Of a stretch of DNA of 64,000 nt, positions 51,487 through 60,550 are shown piece by piece. A model generated the notes under the pieces. The model was not told the origin of the DNA and searched no databases. It saw only the letters and a list, made by a program, of their open reading frames with translations. The stretch comes from Ideonella sp. A 288. GTDB taxonomy: Bacteria; Pseudomonadota; Gammaproteobacteria; Burkholderiales; Burkholderiaceae_C. The translations under genes and the position numbers were made by a program. The stretch is taken from the NCBI RefSeq assembly GCF_002198735.1, contig NZ_MWLO01000145.1:74085-138084 (forward strand), read 5' to 3'. Position 1 is the first letter of the stretch; each line of letters opens with the position of its first letter.

Positions 51487-54300
51487 TCAATGCAGCACCA
51501 GGAAACCGTCGGGCAAGGCTCCGCCGATGGCCTGGCCATACAACGCGTCGGCCTCGGCCCGGCGTGCGGCAGCGGCCAGCACCTGACCGTCTGCGCGCAG
51601 GATCTCGGCTTCCGCGCCCATCATCTCGGCACGAAACGGATGCAGCGCCGGCAGCGGCTGCAGCGCGGGGCCCAGCGCGACCCGGAAGCGCGCGCCGGCC
51701 TCCGCGCGCTGGGCCGCCGGGGTCTGCAGCGCGCCGAGCCAGGCCGCCACCGCCTGGCATTTCAGGCTGCGCGGGTTGGTCGGCCCCAGCGCGGCCGTCA
51801 GCGTGGCGCAGGCCTGGTCGGCGGCCGCCGCGGCCGCGGTGGCATCGGCCGTGCCCCGCGCGGCCACCGCCAGTTGCAGGCGCTTGGCCGCACGCTCCAG
51901 CGGGTTGTTGGCCTTGCCCATCTGCTCGGCGTTGGCCAGGCTGGCCCTCAGGGCCTGCAGGCCCTCGTCGCGCTGGCCTGCACCCAGCAGGGCATCGGCC
52001 AGGTACCAGCGCGCCGCCTCGCGATAGCGCGTGGGTTGCGCGTACTTGGCGTCGAGAAAAGCGCTCACTTCGCGCGCCATCGCCACGGCGTCCTCATGGC
52101 GGCCCCCCTGCGTTAGCAGGCGCACCAGTTGCAGTTCGGCGAGCTTCACGGCCTCGGGCTCCGGCGGCGTGCGGGCCGCGACGTTGGCCACATTGGCCCG
52201 CTGCACATCGACCGCTTCGCCATAGCGCCCCAGCTCGGCCAGCACGCGCGCATACAGCGCCCGCGTGACCGCCGTGCGGTCGTGGTGCGGGCCGATGTGG
52301 CGGTCGACCAGCGGCACGGTCTCGCGCAGGGCCTGCTCGGCCGCGGCGAACTCGCCGCGGTTGAACTGCAACTGCGCCAGCTGGGTGCGGGTGCCAATGC
52401 GGTCGGTCACCGGGTAGTCGCTCACCTGGGGTGCCAGCTGCTCGATGCGCTGCACCAGCGCCTGCGCCTCGGCGAGGCGGCCACCCGCGATGTGGTTGAC
52501 GGCCACGTTGTTGGCCACGGTGAAGTAGTCGGCCGTGGCCTCGCCGCTGAACCGGGCCTGCTCGCGCAGCGCCTCGTCGCCGAGGGCCAGGCTGCGGTCG
52601 AGCTGGCCCTGCTGCGAGGCCATGTAGGCCTGCCAGGCCAGCACGCGGCCGGTCCAGCGCTGCGGCCGCGGGCCCAGGCCGTCGGCCAGCGCGGTCACGC
52701 GGGCCAGCGTGGCCTCGGCCTTGGCAAAGTCGCGCAACTCCATCTGTGCCTGGCCGAGCCAAAAGAGCGTTTCCACGCTGCGCTCGTCGCCCGGCGAGGC
52801 CAGCCGCTCGCGCACGGCCAGGCTGCGCTGCAGGTGGGTGGCCGCCGCGGCCATGGCGCCCATCTCGAGGTAGATGCTGCCCACCACCTGATGCAGTTGC
52901 GCCTGCACGTCGGGCTGGCCGGCAAAGTCGCCGTCGATGCGCCCGGCGGTCAGGTCGAGCAGCTGGCGCGCGCTGAGCTCGCGGCCCTGCGACTGCTGGG
53001 GATCGTTGTAGGACAGCACCTTGGCCAGGAAAGCCTGCACCGCGTTCGAGCGCTGGGCCTCGGCACGGGCGCGGTCGGCCTGCCACCAGGCCACGCCGGC
53101 ACCGACCACCAGCGCCACCGCCACCAGGGCACCCGCCGCGATGGCCAGGCCCTGGCGCTCTAACAAGCGGCCCAGGCGGTAGCCCAGCGTGGCCGGGCGC
53201 GCCAGGATGGGCAGCGCCTGAAGATGGCGCTCGATGTCCTGCGCCAGCGCCTCGGCCGAGGCATAGCGGTCGGCCGGCCGCGGCGCCATGGCCTTGCCCA
53301 CGATGGTGTCGACATCGCCGCGCAGCGCGCGCTGGGTGGCCGGGTCGGTGGCGGCGGCGCTGGGCTTGCCGGTGTCGGCGGCCAGGATGGCCTCCTCCAG
53401 CGCGGCGGGAGTCGCTCGCTTCAGCGCATAGGGCAGGCGGCCGGTGAGCAGCTCATGCATGAGCACGCCCAGCGAATAGACGTCGCTGGCGGTGCCCAGC
53501 GGCGTGCCGGCGATCTGCTCGGGCGAGGCGTACTGCGGCGTCAGCGCGCGGCCACCCAGCTGGGTGAGCTCGGTGTCGGCGGTGACGCCGGTGTCGTCCA
53601 GCAGCTTGGCCACGCCGAAATCGAGCAGCTTGACCTGGCCATGGTGGTCGACCAGCACGTTGCCGGGCTTGAGGTCACGGTGGATCACCAGTTGGGCATG
53701 CGCATGCTGCACTGCCTGCAGCACCTGCCGCATCAGCCGCAGGCGGGCGGGCACGTCGAGCCGATGCTGCTCGGCCCAGCGGGTGATGGGCAGGCCGTCG
53801 ACGTACTCCATCGCCAGCCAGGGCTGCGCGCCGTGGGTGCCGGCGTCGAGCACGCTGGCGATGTGCGGGTGGCTCAGCGCCGACAGGATCTGCCGCTCGC
53901 GCGCAAAGCGCTCGCCGATCACCTGCGCCCGCGCGCCCAGCCAGGGCAGCTTCAGCGCCACCTCGCGGCCATGGGCCCCGTCGCCGCGCCGCGCCAGCCA
54001 CACACAGGCCATGCCGCCGACGCCCAGTTCGCGCAGCAGCACGTAAGGGCCGATGGCCTGGCCGGCCACGGAGTCCGACGAAGGCGCCGCGCCGCCGGCC
54101 GTCAGCGCCGGCAGCACACGCAGGAAATCGCTGCGGTCGAGCGCCTGGCGGTCCTCCAGCAGATGGCGCAGCGCCGGGATCAGTCGCTGCCGATCGGCCG
54201 GCAGCGCCGCCAGCCAGGCTTCGCGGTCGGTGGGCGGCCCGTCCAGTGCCTCGTCCAGCAGTTGGAAGAGGATGGCCCAGTCGGCGGGAGACGGTTGCAT
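51487..54300 (-). CDS. Transmembrane Ser/Thr protein kinase with C-terminal TPR domain
   Basis: The 937-residue protein has an N-terminal helical part (1-85), then a Hanks-type kinase: glycine loop LGVGGMACVWLA, lysine in REVALKLPW, HRDLKPGN near residue 205, DFGVAKLL and SPEQIAG. A membrane helix (about 393-412) separates it from a large TPR-like domain (about 420-930). Kinase-membrane-TPR proteins next to TIGR02999-type ECF sigma factors form a known class in which the kinase phosphorylates and switches on the sigma factor (EcfK/PknS and EcfP/PknT type). It lies 76 bases after the sigma gene, and element C is 31 bases before its ATG. Confidence 0.9.
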   Translation of the reverse strand: MQPSPADWAILFQLLDEALDGPPTDREAWLAALPADRQRLIPALRHLLEDRQALDRSDFLRVLPALTAGGAAPSSDSVAGQAIGPYVLLRELGVGGMACVWLARRGDGAHGREVALKLPWLGARAQVIGERFARERQILSALSHPHIASVLDAGTHGAQPWLAMEYVDGLPITRWAEQHRLDVPARLRLMRQVLQAVQHAHAQLVIHRDLKPGNVLVDHHGQVKLLDFGVAKLLDDTGVTADTELTQLGGRALTPQYASPEQIAGTPLGTASDVYSLGVLMHELLTGRLPYALKRATPAALEEAILAADTGKPSAAATDPATQRALRGDVDTIVGKAMAPRPADRYASAEALAQDIERHLQALPILARPATLGYRLGRLLERQGLAIAAGALVAVALVVGAGVAWWQADRARAEAQRSNAVQAFLAKVLSYNDPQQSQGRELSARQLLDLTAGRIDGDFAGQPDVQAQLHQVVGSIYLEMGAMAAAATHLQRSLAVRERLASPGDERSVETLFWLGQAQMELRDFAKAEATLARVTALADGLGPRPQRWTGRVLAWQAYMASQQGQLDRSLALGDEALREQARFSGEATADYFTVANNVAVNHIAGGRLAEAQALVQRIEQLAPQVSDYPVTDRIGTRTQLAQLQFNRGEFAAAEQALRETVPLVDRHIGPHHDRTAVTRALYARVLAELGRYGEAVDVQRANVANVAARTPPEPEAVKLAELQLVRLLTQGGRHEDAVAMAREVSAFLDAKYAQPTRYREAARWYLADALLGAGQRDEGLQALRASLANAEQMGKANNPLERAAKRLQLAVAARGTADATAAAAAADQACATLTAALGPTNPRSLKCQAVAAWLGALQTPAAQRAEAGARFRVALGPALQPLPALHPFRAEMMGAEAEILRADGQVLAAAARRAEADALYGQAIGGALPDGFLVLH

Positions 54301-54330
54301 GGCGTGCACGGGACCTCGGTCACCCGGGAT

Positions 54331-54357
54331 CACGCATTCCGGCGGCGGCATCCGCCA
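54331..54357 (-). promoter_or_regulatory. Element C: TGGCGGAT-N13-TGCGTG upstream of the Ser/Thr kinase
   Basis: Plus strand CACGCA at 54331-54336, 13 bases, ATCCGCCA at 54350-54357. The copy lies in the gap between the sigma gene and the kinase and is exact. A feedback loop from sigma factor to its kinase would follow. Confidence 0.6.
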
Positions 54358-54376
54358 TGGCACGTGCCCGGGTGCG

Positions 54377-54934
54377 TCATTCGCGCTTCAGCGCCGCGTA
54401 GAGGAAGCTGCGCGCCTTCTCCCAGTCGCGCTCGACGGTGCGCTTGCCCACGCCCAGCGCCTGCGCGATCTCGTCCATCTCCAGGCCGACGAAGTAGCGC
54501 ATCTCCACCACGCGCACCATGCGCTCGTCGATCGCGGCCAGCGCCTCCAGCGCCTCGTGCACCGCCAGGATCTGCTCGTCGCCGGCCGGCGTGGCGTCGG
54601 ACACCGCGGTGTCCAGCGTGACCCGCTGCAGGTCGCCGCCGCGGCGCTCGGCCCGCGATTCGCGCACCAGGTCGACGATGACCGAGCGCATCGCGCGCGC
54701 GGCATAGGCCATGAAATGCCCGCGGTCGTTGACGCTCAGCCGCTCGAGCTGTGCCAGGCGCAGGTAGCTCTCGTGCACCAGCGAGGTGGTGTCCAGCAGC
54801 GTGGGGCCAGGCCCGCGTCGCAGCTTGGCATGGGCCACCTGCCGCAGGTCGGCATAGAGCAGGCGGTAGAGCCGGTCGATGGCGCCGGCATCGCCGCGGC
54901 CTGCCGCCTGGATCCACTCGGTGATGTCGCTCAT
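54377..54934 (-). CDS. ECF-type RNA polymerase sigma factor (TIGR02999/ECF43-like)
   Basis: The 185-residue protein has sigma region 2 (LYRLLYADLRQVAHAKL, then HFMAYAARAMRSVIVDLVR) and region 4 (DERMVRVVEMRYFVGLEMDEIAQALGVGKRTVERDWEKAR, split: VVEMRYFVGLEMDEIA). The pattern LVHESYLRLAQLE and the RDW before the last helix are those of TIGR02999-family sigma factors, which usually have a Ser/Thr kinase and no anti-sigma factor. I chose ATG 54934. No shared element precedes it, so it may be transcribed constitutively and act on the five elements found. Confidence 0.9.
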   Translation of the reverse strand: MSDITEWIQAAGRGDAGAIDRLYRLLYADLRQVAHAKLRRGPGPTLLDTTSLVHESYLRLAQLERLSVNDRGHFMAYAARAMRSVIVDLVRESRAERRGGDLQRVTLDTAVSDATPAGDEQILAVHEALEALAAIDERMVRVVEMRYFVGLEMDEIAQALGVGKRTVERDWEKARSFLYAALKRE

Positions 54935-55133
54935 GCCCGTTGCGCCGCGCTGAAGTCGTCGCAGCATAGCCCAGCCCTGCGATGGCGACGACGGGCGGGC
55001 GCGGGCACGACGGCTGGCGCGGTGACGGTCGTGAGGGTCGTGAAGGTCGGCTTGCCCAGATGCTGGCCAGGGTGGCGGCCAGACGATCGACAATGGCCCC
55101 TCCATTGCCATCCCCACCCGCCAGGACTTCGAC

Positions 55134-55616
55134 ATGACGCTGTTCTCCTTCCTCCGCGCGCTGACGGCCGGCCTGCTGGCCCTGTCCCTCGGGGCCGCAC
55201 AGGCCGCCGACACGCCCGTGCCGGCGCCGCATGGCACCGATCGGCTGTCGCCGGTGCGCGGCTTCATCGCCCAGCGCAACTGGCCGGCGGCGATCGACGA
55301 ACTGACGCGCCAGAACGACACCGGCAACGCCGACTGGAACAACCTGATGGGCTTCAGCCTGCGCAAGGCCGCCAAGCCCGACCTGGCCGCGGCCGAACGC
55401 TTTTACGACGCCGCGCTGCGCATCGACCCGCGGCACGCCGGCGCGCTGGAGTATTCGGGCGAGCTGTACCTGATGACAGGCCGCCTGGACCGCGCCGAGA
55501 AGCGCCTGGCCGAACTGGACGACGCCTGCTTCCTGCAGTGCCCCGAGTACGTGGACCTGAAGAAGGCCATCGACCGCTACAAGGCCAACGGCAACCGCTA
55601 CGTGCCGACGCCCTGA
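55134..55616 (+). CDS. Exported TPR-like protein
   Basis: The 160-residue protein has a Sec signal peptide (LRALTAGLLALSLGAAQA, cleavage before ADTPVP) and two to three TPR-like helix pairs (AAERFYDAALRIDPRHAGALEYSGELY in part: YDAALRIDPRHAGAL). Two cysteines lie in DDACFLQCPE. It is divergent from the sigma gene, 199 bases away, and lacks the shared element. The function is unknown. Confidence 0.75.
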   Translation: MTLFSFLRALTAGLLALSLGAAQAADTPVPAPHGTDRLSPVRGFIAQRNWPAAIDELTRQNDTGNADWNNLMGFSLRKAAKPDLAAAERFYDAALRIDPRHAGALEYSGELYLMTGRLDRAEKRLAELDDACFLQCPEYVDLKKAIDRYKANGNRYVPTP

Positions 55617-55628
55617 TGGCAAGGCTTG

Positions 55629-55841
55629 CTAGTGGATCAGCGCCTTGATGCCGTCGATGACGCGGGCGAAGATCCAGATGTCGAAGGTGCCCAGCACCAC
55701 CACGACCGACCAGCGGTAGAGCGCCTTCGCGCGTTCCTTGGGCACCGGCTCGCCGGTGCTGAGGTACAGCACGAAAAAGAAGATGGATGAACCCGCGAGG
55801 GGGATGAGCAGCAGGCCGGAAATCCAGAACAACAACTTCAT
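55629..55841 (-). CDS. Small membrane protein, 70 residues
   Basis: The product has two membrane segments (LLFWISGLLLIPLAGSSIFFF and YRWSVVVVLGTFDIWIFA) and no motif I recognise. It is close (13 bases) to the next small membrane protein and may form a unit with it. Confidence 0.6.
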   Translation of the reverse strand: MKLLFWISGLLLIPLAGSSIFFFVLYLSTGEPVPKERAKALYRWSVVVVLGTFDIWIFARVIDGIKALIH

Positions 55842-55854
55842 GGTCGGTCCGACT

Positions 55855-56040
55855 CTACAGCAGCAGGGCCAGGCGCTCGAGGATGAGCACGGCGAAGAAG
55901 CCCAGCGCGGCGATCAGCGTCCACTTCAGCAGCAGCACGCCGCGCCTGCGCCACACCACCTGGCTGGTGCCCACGTACATCGCGAAGCACAGCAGGCTGG
56001 CCACCAGCAGCAGACCGAAGACGAGCCGGAAGGCGAGCAT
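55855..56040 (-). CDS. Small membrane protein, 61 residues
   Basis: The product has two membrane segments (VFGLLLVASLLCFAMYVG and LLLKWTLIAALGFFAVLIL) around a basic loop WRRRG. It lies 8 bases downstream of lpxC and is probably on the same transcript. No function is known to me. Confidence 0.6.
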   Translation of the reverse strand: MLAFRLVFGLLLVASLLCFAMYVGTSQVVWRRRGVLLLKWTLIAALGFFAVLILERLALLL

Positions 56041-56048
56041 CGCAGCGC

Positions 56049-56984
56049 CTACCAGGCCGGTGCCAGTTCGGCAAAGCCGGCCGGCGCCCGGGCGGCGTTG
56101 TCGAAGCTCACCAGTTCCCAGGCCGTGGGGTCGGTCAGCAGCTTGCGCAGCAGCAGGTTGTTGAGCGCGTGGCCACTCTTGAAGGCGGTGTAGCTGGCCA
56201 GCATCGGGTGACCGGCGTTGTACAGGTCGCCGATGGCGTCGAGGATCTTGTGCTTGGTGAACTCGTCGTCGTAGCGCAGCCCACCGGCATTGAGCACGCG
56301 GTCTTCGCCGACGACGATGGCGTTGTCCATGCTGCCGCCCAGCGTGAGGCCGCGCGAGCGCATCGCCTCCACGTCCTTGCTGAAGCCGAAGGTGCGGGCG
56401 CGCGCGATGTCGCGCTTGTAGCGGCCCGAGCCCATGTCGAAGGTGGTGCGCTGGCCGGTGGCGTCGACGGCCGGGTGGTCGAAATCGATCTCGAAGCTGA
56501 GCTTGAAGCCGTTGAAGGGTTCCAGCCGGGCCCACATCAGCCGCTGCCCTTCGCCCTGGCGCACCTCCACTGTGCGCAGCACCCGCAGGTAGCGCTTGGG
56601 CGCGTCCTGCAGCGCGATGCCGGCGCTTTGCAGCAGGAACACGAAGCTGGCCGCCGAGCCGTCGAGGATGGGCACCTCGTCGGCGGTGATGTCGACGTGC
56701 AGGTTGTCGATGCCCAGGCCGCAGCAGGCCGACATGAAGTGCTCGATGGTCTGCACCTTGGGCGCGCCGGGGTCGCCGCCGGCCGAGATGGTTGAGGCCA
56801 TGCGGGTGTCGCTGACCGAATCGAAGCGCACCGGGATGGCCACCGGCACGGCCAGGTCGACGCGGTGGAAGACGATGCCGGTGTCGGGCGCGGCGGGCCG
56901 CAGCGTGAGCTCGACCTTCTGGCCGCTGTGCATGCCGACGCCGACCGCACGGGTGATCGACTGGAGGGTGCGCTGGCGGATCAT
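56049..56984 (-). CDS. lpxC: UDP-3-O-acyl-N-acetylglucosamine deacetylase LpxC
   Basis: LpxC removes acetate from UDP-3-O-acyl-GlcNAc, the committed step of lipid A synthesis, with zinc. The 311-residue product starts with the usual MIRQRTLQ; an ATG at 57002 would add six residues. Zinc and catalytic motifs are present: [11 protein letters not shown] (His), [11 protein letters not shown], and the end [16 protein letters not shown]. In most Proteobacteria lpxC directly follows ftsZ; here a three-gene unit lies between them. Confidence 0.96.
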   Translation of the reverse strand: MIRQRTLQSITRAVGVGMHSGQKVELTLRPAAPDTGIVFHRVDLAVPVAIPVRFDSVSDTRMASTISAGGDPGAPKVQTIEHFMSACCGLGIDNLHVDITADEVPILDGSAASFVFLLQSAGIALQDAPKRYLRVLRTVEVRQGEGQRLMWARLEPFNGFKLSFEIDFDHPAVDATGQRTTFDMGSGRYKRDIARARTFGFSKDVEAMRSRGLTLGGSMDNAIVVGEDRVLNAGGLRYDDEFTKHKILDAIGDLYNAGHPMLASYTAFKSGHALNNLLLRKLLTDPTAWELVSFDNAARAPAGFAELAPAW

Positions 56985-57099
56985 GGCGCCATTGTCGTGC
57001 ATCGGCAGCCAACGGCGTGGCAGCCCGCCGGATCAGGCTGGCTTCGCACGGACGGGCGGCAACCGCCGGCCCGGATCGGTGCCGCGCGCCGCATCGGCC

Positions 57100-58521
57100 T
57101 CACGCCAGACGCTGCAACTCGTCGATGAAGCGCTGGCGCTGGGTCGTGTCGGTGATGGCCTCGGCCAGCCGCGCCACGAACAGGTCGCGCTGCCCGGTGG
57201 CCGCGGCGGCCTTCTTGACCACGATGCGCGCGATCGGCCCCACCTGCTGGGCCAGCAGGCGCTCGGCACGTTCGCGCAGGGCGTCGTCGACCGCGCCGGC
57301 CGCGGCCGACCGGGTGCCCGCACCACCGCCTGCGGTGGTGAGCGCGGTGGCCTGCGAGGCCTGGCCCAGGAAGGCGCTGCGCGCCACCGGGTTGCTGACC
57401 TGCGCGGCCAGGCGGTTGTACAGCTCGGTGAGGTCGCCGCAGTCGCGCGCGGCGCGCCGCACCATCACGCCGGCCAGCGGCCCGACATGGCGCGCCAGCG
57501 TGTGCTCCACCTGCGACAGCACGGCGGCGTCCCAGTGCGTGGGCACGCCCCCGGCGGAGGCCGCGCTGGAGCGGCCCGCCGCGCCGCCGGCCGAACCCGC
57601 CGTCGGCGCGGCGGCGTCGCCATCGGTGCCCGTGCGCCGGGCGGCCAGGGCCGTCATCGTGGCGTCGGACACGGTGGCCGCGGCGGCCTTGCCGATGGCC
57701 ATGGCCACGGCGGCACGGAAGGCCTCGGCCGATGCGAAGCGCTGCGCCGGGTCCTTGGCCAGGGCCTTGGCGACGATGGCATCGTAGGCGCGTGGCCGGG
57801 CCGCGCCGCCTTCCACCTCCGACGGCACCGGCGCCGGATCGTGCACCACCTTGTACATCAGCGCCTCGGGCGTGCCAGTGAACGGCTGGCGGCCGGTGAG
57901 CAACTGGAACAGCACCACGCCGGCGCCGTAGATGTCGACCCGCTTGTCGATCGGCTTGCCCAGGAACTGCTCGGGCGCCATATAGGTGGGCGTGCCGACC
58001 ATCATGTTGGCCTGGGTCAGGCCACCGGCCTCGATGCGGGCGATGCCGAAGTCGGCGATCTTCAGGCGCCCGGCGCGGGTCATGATCAGGTTGGCGGGCT
58101 TGATGTCGCGGTGCCACACGCCCTGGCCGTGCGCGTGCTCGAGCGCGTCGAGCAGCTGGGTCATCACGCTCAGGATGTCTTCGTCGGTGAAGCGGATCTG
58201 GCTGGCCAGGAAATGCGACAGGTTGCTGCCGGCGACGAACTCCATCGCGATGAAGGCCGTGCGGCCGTCCTCGCCGTAGTCGTACACGCCGACGATGCCC
58301 GGGTGCTGCAGGCGGCCGGCGGCCTGCGCCTCGTTGCGGAAGCGCGCGGCGATGGACTCGGCGAAATCCGATCCGTCGTCGAGCTGCCGGCGGATGGTCT
58401 TGAGCGCCACGACGCGCCGGATGTCCGGGTCGAAGGCCTTGTAGACCACGCCCATGGCGCCCTCGCCGAGGACCTCGGTGATCTGGTACTTGCCGAGCTG
58501 TTCGGGAACGGGGGTGGGCAT
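57100..58521 (-). CDS. Cytoplasmic Ser/Thr protein kinase with duplicated C-terminal repeat
   Basis: The 473-residue protein has a Hanks-type kinase: LGEGAMGVVYKAF, VALKTIRR, HRDIKPANL near residue 137, ADFGIARIE and TPTYMAPEQF. After an Ala/Gly-rich linker there are two related repeats, marked by RHVGPLAGVMVRRAA and QQVGPIARIVVKKAA, each ending in a Leu/Arg-rich helix. No membrane helix is present. It is the third gene of a unit with the DUF3365 and FecR-like genes (40 bases from the former), so it may pass on a heme- or redox-linked signal. Confidence 0.87.
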   Translation of the reverse strand: MPTPVPEQLGKYQITEVLGEGAMGVVYKAFDPDIRRVVALKTIRRQLDDGSDFAESIAARFRNEAQAAGRLQHPGIVGVYDYGEDGRTAFIAMEFVAGSNLSHFLASQIRFTDEDILSVMTQLLDALEHAHGQGVWHRDIKPANLIMTRAGRLKIADFGIARIEAGGLTQANMMVGTPTYMAPEQFLGKPIDKRVDIYGAGVVLFQLLTGRQPFTGTPEALMYKVVHDPAPVPSEVEGGAARPRAYDAIVAKALAKDPAQRFASAEAFRAAVAMAIGKAAAATVSDATMTALAARRTGTDGDAAAPTAGSAGGAAGRSSAASAGGVPTHWDAAVLSQVEHTLARHVGPLAGVMVRRAARDCGDLTELYNRLAAQVSNPVARSAFLGQASQATALTTAGGGAGTRSAAAGAVDDALRERAERLLAQQVGPIARIVVKKAAAATGQRDLFVARLAEAITDTTQRQRFIDELQRLA

Positions 58522-58561
58522 CGCCGGGCGCTGCGGGTCAGGGGTGGCGTGTCACGGGACG

Positions 58562-59434
58562 TCAGGCTTCGAGCATCTTCATGGCCTGCACGACGCTGGC
58601 CCGCATTCGGGCGAACGACTGGGCGAGCACGCCGATTTCATCACGGCTGCCGGTGGCGAACTCGGGCGCGTCGAGATCGCCCTGGCTGACGCGGTCGGCC
58701 AGTTCCGACAGCCGGGTGACGGGCCGCACGACGACGAACCAGATCATCGCGTTGAGCAGCACGCCGACGGCGACGAACACGCCCACCAGCGCGCCGATGA
58801 AGACCTGGAACGAGCGGTCGGCACGCTCCAGCGGCAGCGTCATCGGCACCGACATGATCTGCGCGCCGATCACCTCGTTGAGGTTCCAGCCGAAGCCGTT
58901 GGCCGGGCCGTACTTGTCGACCATGGTCTTGGGCGCGGCCTCGACGCTGGAATGGCAGCGCAGGCAGGCCGGGTCGGTGATGCGCAGCGGCCGGGCGATG
59001 AAGAGCGACCGGCCCGCGGGCGTGTCGCGCTGGCCGACGAACTCCTTCAGGTCGGCGCTGTTGCGGAACTGGCTGACGATGTCGACCTCCCAGCCGGCGG
59101 CCCGGTCGCGCGGGTTGGTGGGGTTGAGCGTGGCCTCCTTGTAGGCGAACTCGGGGTGCTTGGCCTGCACCGCGGACAGCACCTCCACCGCCGAATAACT
59201 GGGCACCGACTGCGGCAGGAATTCGTACTTCATCTGCGTCTCGAGCAGCGGCGTGATCTGCTTGGACGTGTAGGCGCGCACCGCGACGGCCTTCTCCATC
59301 ATCAAGCGCGCGCTGTTGAGCACCTCGTCCTGCGCGTTGGCCTGCAGCAGGTTGCGGACGATCAGCCCGCTGGTGGCCACGCCCAGGGTCATGGCCAGCA
59401 CATACAGCAGGTTGAACTTGACGAGCAGCTTCAT
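58562..59434 (-). CDS. DUF3365/HAMP membrane protein with c-type heme motif
   Basis: The 290-residue protein has an N-terminal membrane helix, a periplasmic Tll0287-like DUF3365 domain with the heme-attachment motif CLRCH in ACLRCHSSVEAAP, a second membrane helix (VFIGALVGVFVAVGVLL) and a HAMP domain (VVRPVTRLSELADRVSQG). It ends soon after the HAMP, without a kinase or methyl-accepting domain, so an output partner is needed. The Ser/Thr kinase 40 bases downstream is the natural candidate. Its ATG overlaps the stop of the FecR-like gene by 4 bases. Confidence 0.85.
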   Translation of the reverse strand: MKLLVKFNLLYVLAMTLGVATSGLIVRNLLQANAQDEVLNSARLMMEKAVAVRAYTSKQITPLLETQMKYEFLPQSVPSYSAVEVLSAVQAKHPEFAYKEATLNPTNPRDRAAGWEVDIVSQFRNSADLKEFVGQRDTPAGRSLFIARPLRITDPACLRCHSSVEAAPKTMVDKYGPANGFGWNLNEVIGAQIMSVPMTLPLERADRSFQVFIGALVGVFVAVGVLLNAMIWFVVVRPVTRLSELADRVSQGDLDAPEFATGSRDEIGVLAQSFARMRASVVQAMKMLEA

Positions 59435-60327
59435 CGACGGACTCCGTAGGGGGTCGAGGCGGGTTTGACGAACAACTGGGGGTACAGCACCGTGTCCCAC
59501 TCGGGGTGCGCGGGGAGGCGGGCGGCCAGGCCGGAGCGGAACGCCACGTCGCGCGCCAGTGTCGCGAAGCGGCGGGGAAACTCACGGCGCAGCGCCGGCT
59601 CGGCCGTGAGCCAGGGCGCCAGCGCCTCGTAGGTGGGCACGGGCCGATCGACCGGCACCACGACCTTGCCTTCGAATCGGGCGGCTCGCGGACCGATGGT
59701 GTCGCGGAACCCGCGCGGCACGGTCTTCAGCAGGGCCGGGTCGGGCCGCGGCGAGACCTCACTGCCCAACGCGCCTTTCCGGAGGTAGCTGCCGCCCGCC
59801 GGCAAGGCATGCCGGCCCGCGGCGCCAGCCCGTTCGACGGCCGCGGCGCCGCCCGATTCGGCGAACAGCCAGGTGGTGCCGGGCTCGACCTGCGCCACCA
59901 CCACGCCTGGCGCCGGCAGCACATCGAGCTGAGGCGAGACATGGCCACGGTGGGGGTCGGTCGGACCGCTGCGCTGCTTGACCCAGCCGGACAGCAGGTA
60001 GCACACGGGCGCGGCGCCCTGACGGCGCCCCAGTGCCCCCGGCTGCAGCATCACGCGGGTGCCGGGACCGAGGTCGAGCAGGCTGCCGTCGGGCCACTCC
60101 AGCCGCAGCAGCGTGGTGCCGGGCGTGGTCTCGACGATCGTGCCGTCGGGCAGCCGCAGGCCTTCGGCGGCCGTCACGGCGCGCGCACCGATCAGGGCCA
60201 TCGCCTCGCCGTCCAGGATGGTCAACAGGGGCTGTGGCGCAGACGGCGGAGCCGCCCGCAGCGGGCCCGCGGAAAGCGCCGCCGCCGCGCCGACACAGAA
60301 CTGCCTGCGTCCGAATTCGAACGTCAT
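59431..60327 (-). CDS. FecR-like exported protein with twin-arginine signal
   Basis: The 298-residue protein begins with a Tat-type signal peptide (FGRRQFCVGAAAALSAG) followed by a FecR-like beta-rich domain (TIVETTPGTTLLRLEWPDGS, LDLGPGTRVML). FecR-type domains in stand-alone exported proteins are sensor or scaffold modules. It overlaps the DUF3365 gene by 4 bases. tatABC is in the same window, so export by Tat is possible. The function is not established. Confidence 0.75.
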   Translation of the reverse strand: MTFEFGRRQFCVGAAAALSAGPLRAAPPSAPQPLLTILDGEAMALIGARAVTAAEGLRLPDGTIVETTPGTTLLRLEWPDGSLLDLGPGTRVMLQPGALGRRQGAAPVCYLLSGWVKQRSGPTDPHRGHVSPQLDVLPAPGVVVAQVEPGTTWLFAESGGAAAVERAGAAGRHALPAGGSYLRKGALGSEVSPRPDPALLKTVPRGFRDTIGPRAARFEGKVVVPVDRPVPTYEALAPWLTAEPALRREFPRRFATLARDVAFRSGLAARLPAHPEWDTVLYPQLFVKPASTPYGVRR

Positions 60328-60550
60328 GCCCACGCCCACCCCGGTTGCCTCTGCCGCCGCGGAACCCAGGTGCGATGCGGCCAGGGCGCGATGGTAGCCC
60401 GTGCGTGCAAGGTCGGCACGGCCCGAGGGCGGCCGCGCCCTCGGTGCGGCCGGCACAGCGTGACGCGATGCGCACAAGGACGGCCGGGGCGCGCGCCCGG
60501 GCCGTCCTGTCCTTCGCAGATCGACGCCGGCCGGGGCCGGCATCGCCGGC

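Noticed and set aside
54935-55133. A copy of the shared element before the sigma gene itself (autoregulation).
   Set aside because: I searched the 199-base gap on both strands and found no TGCGTG block with the right partner.
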